Source: Gammaproteobacteria bacterium
GTDB lineage: Bacteria > Pseudomonadota > Gammaproteobacteria > Burkholderiales > Burkholderiaceae_D
DNA: 42,876 bases
Assembly (NCBI GenBank): GCA_903970185.1
Contig: CAJCIC010000001.1
Span: forward strand, 1-42,876
Reading direction: 5' to 3'
Part shown: positions 27,447 through 36,708 of the stretch, one piece after another
How positions within the stretch are numbered: the first letter of the stretch is position 1
Layout: each line of letters opens with the position of its first letter
Program-made: the position numbers and the translations under genes
The notes under the pieces: model-generated
Told to the model about the DNA's origin: nothing
Database searches by the model: none
What the model saw: only the letters and a program-made list of their open reading frames with translations

Positions 27447-28057
27447 GAATCCTGGCTCTCGCTGGCGATCCCCTTTCTCACGATCAGCCGGTGAATGGTC
27501 CTTCCAGAGGACGCGCTCACTTCCTCCTTGTCCCAAAGCAGCGTGTCTGAAGAACCGAGCGCGCTTCGCACGAGTTGCGGTGCGAATGCCGAAAAGAGCC
27601 GGGTCGTCTTGTCGCGCTCCTCGCCCGCCTGGGTGACGCGCCAGCTCAAATAAAGCGTGCCGGCAGGCACGAGGAGCGCCATCAGCGTTTTGACCGCGGC
27701 CACAATCTCCTCGATCGGCAAATGCATGATGACGGTCTCACAGACCACGTTCTGAAACGCGGCACGCTCAACGCCCGCCAGATCAGGCAGCTCGGCAAAG
27801 GCGAACTCGACGCCGGCATGACGGGCCCGCGCCTGCGCGAGAAGGCCCCTTGAGGCGTCATAGCCGATCACGTCGAAGCCGTTTTTCAAAAGCCACGCCG
27901 CATCACGGCCGGAGCCACAGCCGATATCGGCGGTCTTGCCGGCGCGAAAAAAGCGCAGCAAGAGCGCGTAGAAATCGCCCGGCAGCGGCTGCGTTTCCCA
28001 GAGATTGGCAAAGGCCTCAGGGTCGCTGTCGTAGGCGAGAAGCGTTGCGCGATCCAT
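27422..28057 (-). CDS. SAM-dependent methyltransferase (class I)
   Basis: A 211-residue methyltransferase. Motif I is TADIGCGSGRDAAWLL, followed by the acidic loop of motif II (FDVIGYDAS). The start at 28057 is ATG; an in-frame TTG at 28066 is possible. It is the third gene of a minus-strand set with the aldo/keto reductase and the beta-hydroxyacid dehydrogenase. Its last 25 bases overlap the end of the YedY-like gene on the other strand. The substrate is not predictable. Confidence 0.82.
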   Translation of the reverse strand: MDRATLLAYDSDPEAFANLWETQPLPGDFYALLLRFFRAGKTADIGCGSGRDAAWLLKNGFDVIGYDASRGLLAQARARHAGVEFAFAELPDLAGVERAAFQNVVCETVIMHLPIEEIVAAVKTLMALLVPAGTLYLSWRVTQAGEERDKTTRLFSAFAPQLVRSALGSSDTLLWDKEEVSASSGRTIHRLIVRKGIASESQDSQLPPNQL

Positions 28058-28069
28058 GCTCTCCAACGC

Positions 28070-29059
28070 CTAGCGCAGCGCGTCGCCCTGACGATAGCGC
28101 AAGGTCAGCTCGTCCATTTTCGACTTGAGCTGCGCATCAAGTGCAAAGCTTGCCGCGGCAATGCTGTCGTCAAGCTGTGCGGCGCGGCTTGCGCCGATGA
28201 TGGCAGCGGTAATCGCGGGATTGGCAAGCACCCAGGCGATGGCCACGGTGGCCAGGCTTGCGCTCGTCTCCAGAAGCAGGCCGCGCAGCGCTTCGACCGT
28301 CTCGAATCCGCCCTCATGCCAGTAGCGGTCCTGGTAGGTCTTGGCCGCGCTGCCGAGCATGAAGCGGCCATCGCTTGGACGCGCGTCAACGCGGTGCTTG
28401 CCCGTCAGGAGGCCCCCGGCCAGCGGATTGTAGGGAATCACACCGATCTGCTCCTCGGCAGCAAGAGGCAAGAGCTCGCGCTCGATCTGCCGAAACAGGA
28501 GGTTGTACCTGGGCTGCACCGAGACAAAACGCGCGACGCCTTTGACATCGGCGCGGCCGAGCGCTCGCGCCAAGCGATAAGCGAGAAAATTCGACACGCC
28601 AATGTGGCGCGCCTTGCCCGCACGCACGATGGCATCGAGCGCCTCCAGGGTTTCGTCAAGCGGGGTTTCGGCGTCGTCCGAATGCAGCTGGTAGAGGTCG
28701 ACATAATCGGTGCCAAGACGATGAAGCGACGCATCGATGGCGGACAGCAGATGTCTGCGCGAGGCGCCCTGCTGCCAGGGCCGTGCGCCCATCTTGCCGA
28801 CCGCCTTGGTCGCAAGTACGATGTCACCGCGCTTGCCCTTGAGCCAGCGGCCGACAATCTCTTCGGTACGGCCAACCGTGCTCAGGTCGCCACCCAGCGG
28901 ATAGACATCGGCGGTATCGATGAAGGTGATGCCCGCTTCGAAAGCGCGATCCATGATGCGAATCGATTCGGTTTCATCGGTTTGCACACCGAAGGTCATC
29001 GTGCCAAGGCAAAGCCTGGAGACCTTAAGGCCGGTACTGCCAAGGCGCCGGTAATCCAT
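28070..29059 (-). CDS. Aldo/keto reductase
   Basis: A 329-residue NADPH-type aldo/keto reductase. The start MDYRRLGSTGLKVSRLCLGTM is typical of the YajO/voltage-channel-beta-like subgroup. The catalytic tetrad is Asp48, Tyr53, Lys85 and His126 (FIDTADVYP, LATK, YQLHSDD). GVSNF is the usual substrate-loop motif. GGGGGC lies before the ATG. It is 20 bases downstream of the dehydrogenase gene, with which it is probably co-transcribed. The substrate is likely an aldehyde or ketone; no more can be said. Confidence 0.9.
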   Translation of the reverse strand: MDYRRLGSTGLKVSRLCLGTMTFGVQTDETESIRIMDRAFEAGITFIDTADVYPLGGDLSTVGRTEEIVGRWLKGKRGDIVLATKAVGKMGARPWQQGASRRHLLSAIDASLHRLGTDYVDLYQLHSDDAETPLDETLEALDAIVRAGKARHIGVSNFLAYRLARALGRADVKGVARFVSVQPRYNLLFRQIERELLPLAAEEQIGVIPYNPLAGGLLTGKHRVDARPSDGRFMLGSAAKTYQDRYWHEGGFETVEALRGLLLETSASLATVAIAWVLANPAITAAIIGASRAAQLDDSIAAASFALDAQLKSKMDELTLRYRQGDALR

Positions 29060-29079
29060 CGTCTGCCCCCGGGTTTCTC

Positions 29080-29958
29080 TTAGCCTTTGCGCTCACTTGC
29101 GACGAGCAGCATCAGACTCGACGTGTCCAGCCGGCCCTCCCCCCGCTGTTGCAGCTTGGCGTAAAAACTGTCGACCAGTTGCGTCACCGGCAGCTGGCTG
29201 CCATTGCGCTTGGCCTCGTCAATGCAGATGGCCAGATCCTTTCGCATCAGATCGACAGCAAAGCCGAAGTCGAACTTGCGAGCGAGCATGGTCTTGCCGC
29301 GATTGTCCATCTGCCAGGATTGCGCCGCACCTCCGCAGATCGCCTCGATCACGTGTTCGCCGTTCAAGCCCGCACGCTCGGCAAAGGCAAGGCCTTCGGA
29401 GAGTGCCTGAACGAGGCCCGCAATGCAGATCTGGTTGACCATCTTGGTCAGCTGACCGGCGCCAGGCGGGCCCATGTAACGCACCGTCTTGGCATAGGCC
29501 GCAATCACCGCCTCGCCGCGCTTGAAGGTGTCTTCGCTGCCGCCGACCATCACCGTCAGACGCCCGCCTTCTGCGCCGGCCTGACCGCCAGACACGGGCG
29601 CATCGAGAAACGCGACGCCCTGGTCCTTGGCGGCCGCGAAAACTCGCAGGGCCGCCGTGCGCGATACGGTCGTGTTGTCGATCAAGACCGCGCCTTTTTC
29701 CATAGCAAAAAGCGCGCCGTCGCCTTCGATCGTGACCTGATACAGGTCCTGGTCGTTGCCCACGCAGGTAAACACGAATTCGGCGCCGCGAGCCGCATCG
29801 GCGGGCGTCGTCGCGACAACGCCCTTGTGACTCTTGAGCCAGAGCGCGCCGCGTGCCGGATTGCGGTTGTAGACGGTGACCTCATGACCCTTTGCGGCCA
29901 GATGTCCTGCCATCGGGAATCCCATCACGCCAAGCCCGATAAATGCCACCTTTGCCAT
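29080..29958 (-). CDS. Beta-hydroxyacid dehydrogenase (3-hydroxyisobutyrate dehydrogenase family)
   Basis: A 292-residue NAD(P)-dependent oxidoreductase. The Rossmann motif at the N-terminus is AFIGLGVMGFPMAGHL, the substrate loop is DAPVSGGQAGAEGG, and the catalytic lysine lies in GAGQLTKMVNQ. The start at 29958 has AGAGGA at ideal distance; the frame open to 30021 adds 21 residues without support. Members oxidise 3-hydroxyisobutyrate, tartronate semialdehyde or related acids. The neighbours do not decide between these. Confidence 0.9.
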   Translation of the reverse strand: MAKVAFIGLGVMGFPMAGHLAAKGHEVTVYNRNPARGALWLKSHKGVVATTPADAARGAEFVFTCVGNDQDLYQVTIEGDGALFAMEKGAVLIDNTTVSRTAALRVFAAAKDQGVAFLDAPVSGGQAGAEGGRLTVMVGGSEDTFKRGEAVIAAYAKTVRYMGPPGAGQLTKMVNQICIAGLVQALSEGLAFAERAGLNGEHVIEAICGGAAQSWQMDNRGKTMLARKFDFGFAVDLMRKDLAICIDEAKRNGSQLPVTQLVDSFYAKLQQRGEGRLDTSSLMLLVASERKG

Positions 29959-30045
29959 CGCAATTCCTCTGAAATGCCTTGCCAAAACGACCCGGACGTA
30001 CATTCTCACATAGCTCTGCAAATCCGAGCTTCTTCGCTGCAGCGG

Positions 30046-30972
30046 TTAAGACACCACCTGGTAGTAGAGATTCTGCGGGTGCCTGGCCTGCGCGAAAAAA
30101 AACCAGCGCTCGCAAAGAAGGCCAAGATACTGGAGCGGAAAGGCAATCAGCCACGCACTCCTGTCGTGCGACACCAAAAACCAGGCGACAAGCACGGCAG
30201 GCACGGCAAAGCCAAAGACGATGAATCCCCACTTGATGTTCTTGAGCACCGCGCGCGATGCAGGATGAAAGAACTCGCGCGTGTTAAACGAGCCTGCCGA
30301 CATGCCCATCGAAATCTGCTTGATGTCGCGCGCACGAACGCCAATGGCCGATTGCAGCGTCGATGCGTGCCTTATCGTGCGATTGCGTCTAAGCGACAGG
30401 GCACGGGCAATCCAGGCAACGATGGTGATGACAAGCGCAAAGGGTGCGACTTGCACCGCGACGCCTTGCGGGCCGATAAGGGCAAGCAGTGCGCCGCTCA
30501 GGATCAAGCCCGATGACAGCCCGATCAGCGTGTAGTTGATGAGGGTCAGGGGATGGGCCCATTCCTGCAGGAAGCGGATGCACATGTAGACCATCGCCGT
30601 GCAGTACCAGAGCAAGACCGAAACCAAGACGCAAATGACGGGCAACAGCGGCACGAAGTAGCCAAGCGCCTGGGTCAGCCACCAAAGGCCGACGGTCGCG
30701 GTAAAAAGAGGCAGCACGATGACCTCGCGCGAGAGCCACGAGGTGCGCCACATCATGACCGCGCGCCAGGCCCGCTCGGGCCGGCCCAGATGCAGAAATG
30801 ATGCGGCAAGACTCGCAAGCAGCATGACGCCTGCAAGCACCAGCCCGGAATTGACCGTGGCGTTGCTGGCGTCAAGCGCACCGCCAAGCACAAGCACGGC
30901 GAGGGTGACCACGAGGCCTTGCGCTGCGCCACAAAGCGTCGTGAAAATCACGACCGACATGGCCGGGTTCAT
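30046..30972 (-). CDS. soeC: DMSO reductase anchor-type membrane subunit (SoeC/DmsC-like)
   Basis: A 308-residue integral membrane protein with about eight helices, of the DmsC family. The segment LASLAASFLHLGRPERAWRAVMMWRTSWLSREV is the family hallmark. The ATG at 30972 overlaps the TGA of the iron-sulfur subunit (ATGA). It anchors the complex and exchanges electrons with quinone. With the catalytic and iron-sulfur genes it forms a complete three-subunit complex. Confidence 0.85.
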   Translation of the reverse strand: MNPAMSVVIFTTLCGAAQGLVVTLAVLVLGGALDASNATVNSGLVLAGVMLLASLAASFLHLGRPERAWRAVMMWRTSWLSREVIVLPLFTATVGLWWLTQALGYFVPLLPVICVLVSVLLWYCTAMVYMCIRFLQEWAHPLTLINYTLIGLSSGLILSGALLALIGPQGVAVQVAPFALVITIVAWIARALSLRRNRTIRHASTLQSAIGVRARDIKQISMGMSAGSFNTREFFHPASRAVLKNIKWGFIVFGFAVPAVLVAWFLVSHDRSAWLIAFPLQYLGLLCERWFFFAQARHPQNLYYQVVS

Positions 30973-31661
30973 GGACCGCAATCGTCCTTGCTGTCACGCG
31001 TTGGCGCGCTCGCCGTGCGGCGCGGCAGGTACTGGTTGGCCGGGTGCGTTTCCCATTCCGGCATCAAGGCGTAGCCGCCGCGTTCGCGGATCGCCTTTGA
31101 GACTTCCGAATTGGGGTCCTTGACATCGCCAAAGAGGCGCGCCCCGGTCGGGCAGGCCATGACGCAGGCCGGTTTGCGCTCGGCGACGGGCAATGATTCG
31201 TCGTAGATGCGATCGACGCACAGCGTGCATTTGGTCATCACCTTTCGTTCTTCATCGAGTTCACGCGCGCCGTACGGGCAGGCCCAGCTGCAATACTTGC
31301 AGCCGATGCACTTGTCATAGTCGACGAGCACAATGCCATCCTCGGCACGCTTGTAGCTCGCTCCCGTGGGACAGACCGGAACGCACGGCGGATCCTCGCA
31401 GTGCAGGCAACTTTTCGGGAAATGAATCGTGTCGGTATCGGGGAAAGTCCCGGCTTCAAAGGTCTGCACGCGATTGAAGAAGGTCCCGCTCGGATTTGCG
31501 CCGTAGGCCCTCTCGTCGGCGAGCGGTCCCGCTGCGCCAGACGTATTCCACTGCTTGCACGACGTGACGCAGGCGTGACAGCCGACGCAAACGTCAAGGT
31601 CAATGACCAGGGCAAGCTGCCTGGCGAGCGTCTCTGCTACGGGTTTAGTCGTCATGGTCAT
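30969..31661 (-). CDS. soeB: 4Fe-4S dicluster electron-transfer subunit (SoeB/DmsB-like)
   Basis: About 230 residues. Four cysteine clusters are visible: CVGCHACVTSC, CLHCEDPPCVPVCP, CIGCKYCSWACPYG, and CTLC plus CVMACP, enough for four 4Fe-4S centres. The start is ATG at 31661 or 31655; both lie inside the end of the catalytic gene, giving an 11-17 base overlap. The frame runs further up but those residues are shadow of the catalytic gene. The N-terminus RQLALVIDLDVCVGCHAC, as I recall, matches SoeB proteins of sulfite-oxidising bacteria. Confidence 0.85.
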   Translation of the reverse strand: MTMTTKPVAETLARQLALVIDLDVCVGCHACVTSCKQWNTSGAAGPLADERAYGANPSGTFFNRVQTFEAGTFPDTDTIHFPKSCLHCEDPPCVPVCPTGASYKRAEDGIVLVDYDKCIGCKYCSWACPYGARELDEERKVMTKCTLCVDRIYDESLPVAERKPACVMACPTGARLFGDVKDPNSEVSKAIRERGGYALMPEWETHPANQYLPRRTASAPTRDSKDDCGP

Positions 31662-34581
31662 CCCGGCCTGCGAAATAAGCGACTGCGTCGTGGGCGTGCC
31701 CGAGCACGCCAGGAACTGCAGGTACTGCTGCCACCTGTGGCGCGGATACTTCTGCTTCATCGGCGCTCGCCGGCCGAAGCCGCACGCGCACGTCATACCA
31801 GCCGGCCTGCCCCGTGACCGGATCCGAATTGCTGATGGTTGCAGAGAAGGCGCCGCCGTCGCAGGGAAGCTCTTCGGTGATGAGGTGATTCAGCACAAAT
31901 CCCTTGCGTGATTCGTCTGCCCCGGGTGCGAGTTGCCACGCGCCGTCTGCCTTGCCGATCGCGTTCCAGGTCCACACCGTGCCAGGCTCGACCGCCTCGC
32001 TATAGCGCACCATGCAGCGCACCTTGCCCCAGCGGCTCTCGACCCAGCTCCAGCCGCCATCGGCGATGCCCGCATGACTTGCCGTCAGCGGATTGACGAA
32101 CAGGTAGTTGTGGCTATGGATCTGTCGCAGCCACGCATTTTGTGAATCCCAGGAGTGATACATGGCCATCGGCCGCTGCGCGATCGCAGCCAGCGGATAT
32201 TCCCTGGCATCGGTTTGCGCGACTTCGAGTGGCGCGTACCAGAAAGGCAGCGGATCGAAATAGGTTTCGATGCGCTTTCTGAGGTGATCAGGCGGCTGCC
32301 GGCCCTTCGTCTTGCCCTGGGCTGCAAGGCGAAAGCGCTGCAGCGTGTCGGAGTAAAGCACAAGCTGGATCGGATCGTTGCGCTGGCGCCAGCCGGCGGC
32401 CTTGGAGGCGTCAAGATACGCCTGGTTCCAGTTGCGCATGTATTGCTGATCAAGCGGCAGGTGATGCTGGAACACGCAATCGTTTTTCGCATACATCTCC
32501 CATTGGTTCGGATTGGGTTCGCCACGAATGCTTTTCTCGCCGTTCGCGCCGCGCCAGCCCATGAGAAATCCAAGCCCGGGCTGGTGCTCGAAGTTGACGA
32601 TGAAATCGGGGTAATCCTTGAACTTGCGCGTGCCCGCCTCGGTCGTGAACGCCGGCAGCTTGAGCCTTGAGGCGAGTTCCACCAGCACCTCCTGGAACGG
32701 CTTGCACTGGCCAAGTGGCGCCACCACCGGAACGCGCACCGAATCGACTGGACCCTCGAATTCGCTGATCGGCCGATCGAGCATGCCCATCACGTCATGG
32801 CGCTCGAGATAGGTGGTATCAGGCAGGACCAGATCGGCAAACGCCACCATCTCGCTCTGAAATGCATCACAGACGACAAGAAAGGGAATCTTGAATTGGC
32901 CATTGCCGTCACGCGCGTTGAGCATGTCGCGTACGGCCATGGTGTTCATGGTCGAATTCCAGGCCATGTTGGCCATGAAGATCATGAGCGTATCAAGCTG
33001 GTAGGGATCGCCCCGGGTGGCATTGGTAATGACGTTGTGCATCATTCCATGGGCTGCAAGCGGATGCTCCCACGAGAAGGCATGGTCGATGCGCATCGGC
33101 GAGCCGTCGTCGTTAAGCGCGAGTTCTTCGGGGCTTGCCGGAAAGCCAAGCGGCGCGGCGTTTAAGGGTGTGTTGGGCTTGAGCATCGCGGGATCGTTAA
33201 AGACGCGATAGTTCGGCACGATGTGGCGCGGATAGGGCGGCTTGTGGCGAAAGCCGCCAGGCGCATCGATGGTGCCAAGCACACTCATCAGGACGGCAAG
33301 GGCACGGATCGTCTGAAATCCGTTCGAATGGGCAGCCAGGCCGCGCATGGCATGAAACGCAACCGGGCGTGCCTGCGTTGTTTCATGCCGCACTCCCCAC
33401 GCATCGGTCCAGGCAATGGGCAGCTCGAAGGCCTGATGCAGTGCGGTCTCGCCAAGTTCGCGCGCGAGCATGCGGATGCGCGCGGCGGCAACGCCCGTGA
33501 TCGCTTCGGCCCATTCGGGCGTGCACGCGAGAACGCGCTCGGCGAGCAGCTGAAACGATGGCGCAACCGTGCTGCCATCGGCAAGCCGATAGCGGCCTCT
33601 AAGCGCGATGTCGCATTCGGCAGCGATGCCCTCCGGATAGGCCGCCTTGACCGATCCGCTCTTCAGATCCCATACGAGCTTGTTGTGCGGATTGCGACCA
33701 TCGCTAGCCGGCCCCTTGTTCGGGTCAAACGCGAAAAGGCCTTCCATCTCGCCTTCATCGAGCACGACCAGTTGCGGCGCATTGGTGTAGCGCTTGAGAA
33801 AGGCATGGTCGATGAGGTCGTTTTCGATGAGTTCGTGCAAGAGGGCCATGAATAGCGCCCCGTCGGTACCCGGGCGAATCGGAATCCACTCGTCGGCGAT
33901 CGCCGAATAGCCGGTGCGCACCGGATTGATCGAGATGAATCTGCCGCCAGCGCGCTTGAATTTCGAGATAGCGATCTTAAGCGGGTTGCTGTGGTGATCC
34001 TCGGCCGTGCCGATCATGACGAAGAGCTTGGCGCGTTCGAGATCGGGGCCCCCGAATTCCCAGAAGCTGCCACCGATCGTATAGATCATGCCGGCGGCCA
34101 TATTGACCGAACAGAAGCCCCCATGGGCGGCGTAGTTGGGGGTGCCGAATTGCCGCGCAAAGAGGGTCGTCAACGCCTGCATCTGGTCGCGGCCCGTGAA
34201 AAGCGCGAATTTTTTTGCGTCGGTGGCGCGAATGCCGCGAAGGCGCTCGGTCAGGAGGTCAAAGGCGCGCTCCCAGGAGATCGGCTCGAATTCGCCCTCG
34301 CCCCTTGCGGAACCCGCCTTTCGCAACAGCGGCTCTGTCAGGCGCGCGGGCGACACCTGCTTCATGATCCCGGCGCTGCCTTTGGCACAAATCACGCCAC
34401 GGTTGATCGGGTGGTTCGGATTGCCGTCGATGAAGCGAATATCGCCATCGCGCAGGTGCACGCGAATGCCGCAGCGGCAGGCGCACATGTAGCAGGTGGT
34501 ACAGCGGATCTCGGTTTTGGATTGCGGCTTGGGCTTGGCAATCGGGTCATGCACGGGCGAGCGCGAAAAGATTTTGAACAC
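31645..34581 (-). CDS. soeA: Molybdopterin catalytic subunit, probable cytoplasmic sulfite dehydrogenase (SoeA-like)
   Basis: A 978-residue molybdopterin oxidoreductase. The 4Fe-4S motif uses Cys30, Cys33, Cys37 and Cys65 (CYMCACRC, VICAKG). Cys157 in HGGFCSVNM is the probable Mo ligand, as in polysulfide/thiosulfate reductase-like enzymes. There is no Tat signal, so the catalytic site faces the cytoplasm. That, the length and the B and C subunits fit SoeABC, which oxidises sulfite to sulfate and passes electrons to quinone. Other members of the group (polysulfide, thiosulfate or arsenate enzymes) are usually Tat-exported and are less likely. The start is GTG with an in-frame TAG 9 bases upstream, so no other start is available; its ribosome site is weak. 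Confidence 0.85.
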   Translation of the reverse strand: MFKIFSRSPVHDPIAKPKPQSKTEIRCTTCYMCACRCGIRVHLRDGDIRFIDGNPNHPINRGVICAKGSAGIMKQVSPARLTEPLLRKAGSARGEGEFEPISWERAFDLLTERLRGIRATDAKKFALFTGRDQMQALTTLFARQFGTPNYAAHGGFCSVNMAAGMIYTIGGSFWEFGGPDLERAKLFVMIGTAEDHHSNPLKIAISKFKRAGGRFISINPVRTGYSAIADEWIPIRPGTDGALFMALLHELIENDLIDHAFLKRYTNAPQLVVLDEGEMEGLFAFDPNKGPASDGRNPHNKLVWDLKSGSVKAAYPEGIAAECDIALRGRYRLADGSTVAPSFQLLAERVLACTPEWAEAITGVAAARIRMLARELGETALHQAFELPIAWTDAWGVRHETTQARPVAFHAMRGLAAHSNGFQTIRALAVLMSVLGTIDAPGGFRHKPPYPRHIVPNYRVFNDPAMLKPNTPLNAAPLGFPASPEELALNDDGSPMRIDHAFSWEHPLAAHGMMHNVITNATRGDPYQLDTLMIFMANMAWNSTMNTMAVRDMLNARDGNGQFKIPFLVVCDAFQSEMVAFADLVLPDTTYLERHDVMGMLDRPISEFEGPVDSVRVPVVAPLGQCKPFQEVLVELASRLKLPAFTTEAGTRKFKDYPDFIVNFEHQPGLGFLMGWRGANGEKSIRGEPNPNQWEMYAKNDCVFQHHLPLDQQYMRNWNQAYLDASKAAGWRQRNDPIQLVLYSDTLQRFRLAAQGKTKGRQPPDHLRKRIETYFDPLPFWYAPLEVAQTDAREYPLAAIAQRPMAMYHSWDSQNAWLRQIHSHNYLFVNPLTASHAGIADGGWSWVESRWGKVRCMVRYSEAVEPGTVWTWNAIGKADGAWQLAPGADESRKGFVLNHLITEELPCDGGAFSATISNSDPVTGQAGWYDVRVRLRPASADEAEVSAPQVAAVPAVPGVLGHAHDAVAYFAGRDDHDD

Positions 34582-35008
34582 GCGATGGGCCTAGGAATCG
34601 GAGCGCGCCGCGACCGCGTCAAGCGGGTCTTTCATCAATCGCGCCGTCACAACTGATCGTTCAGGGGCAAGGATGAAAAGCGGAGGGAGCCAGTATTGCA
34701 TTTTTCCGGATGCCCCTCTATGGTAGGGAACAAGGAGTCAGGGCCACGATGCTCGATTCTAGCGGGTGCGGTCGCAGCAACGCGGCCGGGAAAGCGCGCA
34801 TGGCCATGTGTGTCATACGGCTGCGACGCGCACGCAGGCATCAATGGAGCGAAGGCATGTTTCGGCGCGCTCGCCCTGGTGACGGCCAAACAGGACGTGA
34901 ACGCAGCTTGCATTGGTTCGCCCAACCGTCGACCCACCAGGACCCAATGGCAGCGTTGTTGCGATGTCCACTATTTCGCTGCATGGCCGCCGCAAGGCTT
35001 ACGCGGTG
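34582..35008. other. Intergenic region, presumed soe promoter region
   Basis: About 430 bases between the start of soeA and the end of the GFA gene, both on the minus strand. A plus-strand frame from ATG 34749 has AAGGAG upstream, but its arginine- and histidine-rich product looks like random high-GC translation and I do not support it. No confident promoter or terminator was seen. Confidence 0.35.
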
Positions 35009-35365
35009 CTAATCCAGGTATTGCTCGGTGTTTGCGCCATCGAGATGCCGGACCCGCGCGAGCGCAAGGATCTGCGGGTCCAGGAGGCGGGCATTGATTC
35101 CCATGCGTTCTGTCGCCGGATCGACGGCGGTCCAGTGCGTGACACAGCCGCAATCGGCGCAGCGATGAAATTCGATGGACTTGTCATCCCAGCTGTATCG
35201 ATCGGTTTGACGCGAAATGACGTCGATTTGCACCTGCTTTGGCGAAAAATAGGCCCAAAGTACGCCGTAGCGGCGACAAATCGAACAGTTGCACTCGGTG
35301 ACCGTCGCAGGAGCAGCATCGACTTTGAGGCGCACGCCGCCGCAGTGACAAGACCCTTCAATCAT
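35009..35365 (-). CDS. GFA/CENP-V family zinc protein
   Basis: A 118-residue protein of the GFA (glutathione-dependent formaldehyde-activating) family. The zinc-ligand pattern is CHCGGVRLKV, then ECNCSICRRYG, then CADCGC. GGAG lies about 8 bases before the ATG. Enzyme activity is uncertain: most members are annotated from fold only, and the original formaldehyde role is limited to a few. It has about 430 bases to the soe operon, so it is probably separately transcribed. Confidence 0.88.
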   Translation of the reverse strand: MIEGSCHCGGVRLKVDAAPATVTECNCSICRRYGVLWAYFSPKQVQIDVISRQTDRYSWDDKSIEFHRCADCGCVTHWTAVDPATERMGINARLLDPQILALARVRHLDGANTEQYLD

Positions 35366-35811
35366 CGGCTGTCTCCAGGATTATCGTGACCCTTCAGGAG
35401 GACATGATAACGCCGGCGCCTTAGCCGCCGCGGCGGGCGCTTGCGTGTGCGAAAGTACAAGGGAGGCGAGGCTTTTTCGTGGTCTAATTTCTCGTCGAAA
35501 ATCGAGCGACATCGATTGAGGCACATGCAGGGGAGACGCGAGGTGAGCGATGCTGGAATTTCCGGCAGGCGCCATCGGCGAGACGATTAGAAGACGGTGG
35601 AGATCGCCGCAGAAATGACCGCAGGTCTCGAAGGTATCTTCATACCCGCCGCGTGGCACGGCATCGGCGTGGCTTGCCTTTGCCGTACGCTTTCACACCG
35701 CTTTCGCGCCGGTGAGCGCAACCTTGCCAGCGCCGCATCCCGCAGTTGCCCGCGACGTTTTGCCCGAGGACTTGGCCCAAGCCGAAATTGCAAACCACCC
35801 ATGGAGGTATC
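35366..35811. other. Intergenic region, no supported gene
   Basis: About 445 bases between the divergent GFA and ROK genes. Open frames are short and lack family features. A candidate TCTAAT -10 lies near 35485 on the plus strand, but no good -35 lies at the right distance, so I do not call a promoter. Confidence 0.35.
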
Positions 35812-36501
35812 GTGTCGCCGAAACAAACCCGTGCAGCACCCAAGAAACCCTACAGCGTTCTGGCCATCGACATTGGCGGAACACGCATCAAGTTCCGGAC
35901 ACAGGCACAGCTTGACCCGGTCAAGTTCGATTCGGGACCGACCATGACCCCGCAACGCATGCTCGAGTCCATCAAGGAACTGACGCGCGGCTGGAAATAC
36001 GATCGCGTTGCCATCGGATTTCCAGGTCCGGTTGTCAACAACGCTCCGTTAAGGGAGCCCTGGAACCTCGGCAGCGGATGGAAGGACTTCCGCTTTGATC
36101 TGGCATTCGATCGCAAGCCCGTCAAAATGATCAACGACGCGGCGATGCAGGCCCTGGGCAGCTATGACGGCGGCCGCATGCTGTTCCTGGGTCTGGGCAC
36201 CGGGCTCGGCTCAGCCATGGTGCTCGATCACGTCGTGCACGGCATGGAGCTCGCGCATATGCACTGGAAGAAGGGCAAGAGCTACGAGGATTACCTGGGC
36301 GCCGCGGCACTGGCAAAACAGGGGAAGAAGGCCTGGACCAAAAACGTCTTCGAAGCCGTCGAAATCCTGCGCGACGGACTGCTTGGAGACTACGTCGTTC
36401 TTGGGGGTGGCAATGCCAAGCTGCTCAAGGATCTTCCTGCCCATTCGCGCATGGGGTCCAATCGCGATGCCTTCATCGGCGGCTTCAGACTTTGGGGATA
36501 A
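35812..36501 (+). CDS. ROK-family sugar kinase (polyphosphate glucokinase-like)
   Basis: A 229-residue kinase. The phosphate-binding motif AIDIGGTRIKF is near the N-terminus, followed by GFPGPVVN, INDAAMQALG (catalytic Asp) and LFLGLGTGLGSAMV (adenosine/phosphate 2). The start is GTG at 35812, with GGAGG four bases upstream; the open frame continues upstream without support. At under 250 residues it resembles the short ROK proteins related to polyphosphate glucokinase rather than NagC-like regulators: no HTH or zinc CXCGXXGC motif is present. It precedes acetate kinase by about 200 bases. Confidence 0.85.
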   Translation: MSPKQTRAAPKKPYSVLAIDIGGTRIKFRTQAQLDPVKFDSGPTMTPQRMLESIKELTRGWKYDRVAIGFPGPVVNNAPLREPWNLGSGWKDFRFDLAFDRKPVKMINDAAMQALGSYDGGRMLFLGLGTGLGSAMVLDHVVHGMELAHMHWKKGKSYEDYLGAAALAKQGKKAWTKNVFEAVEILRDGLLGDYVVLGGGNAKLLKDLPAHSRMGSNRDAFIGGFRLWG

Positions 36502-36708
36502 TGCGCATCGTTTACTTCACGGATTAAAAAAATAGGCGCTAGAGCTCACGGTGCCGCAGCGTCAGCCCTGACGCTCGAATCGCCCCCTCTGACGGCGCCC
36601 GCGAGCCGGCAATCGTCGGCGTCGCTTAAGATAGCGCTTTGCCTTATTGCCGCATGCGCGCGGATGGGCAAGAGGCGGGAAACGCGCATCATGCAAAAGG
36701 CTTGAGCG

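Noticed and set aside
29149..30516. A 455-codon plus-strand open frame opposite the dehydrogenase and soeC.
   Set aside because: Antisense shadow; it crosses two real genes and an intergenic gap without any motif.
34749..35012. A plus-strand frame with AAGGAG before its ATG.
   Set aside because: The product is Arg-, Cys- and His-rich without a pattern, and it ends inside the GFA gene on the other strand; the ribosome match is probably chance.
36559..36574. Palindrome GCGTCAG-CC-CTGACGC as terminator of the ROK gene.
   Set aside because: No T-run follows and it lies nearly 60 bases after the stop; a terminator cannot be supported.
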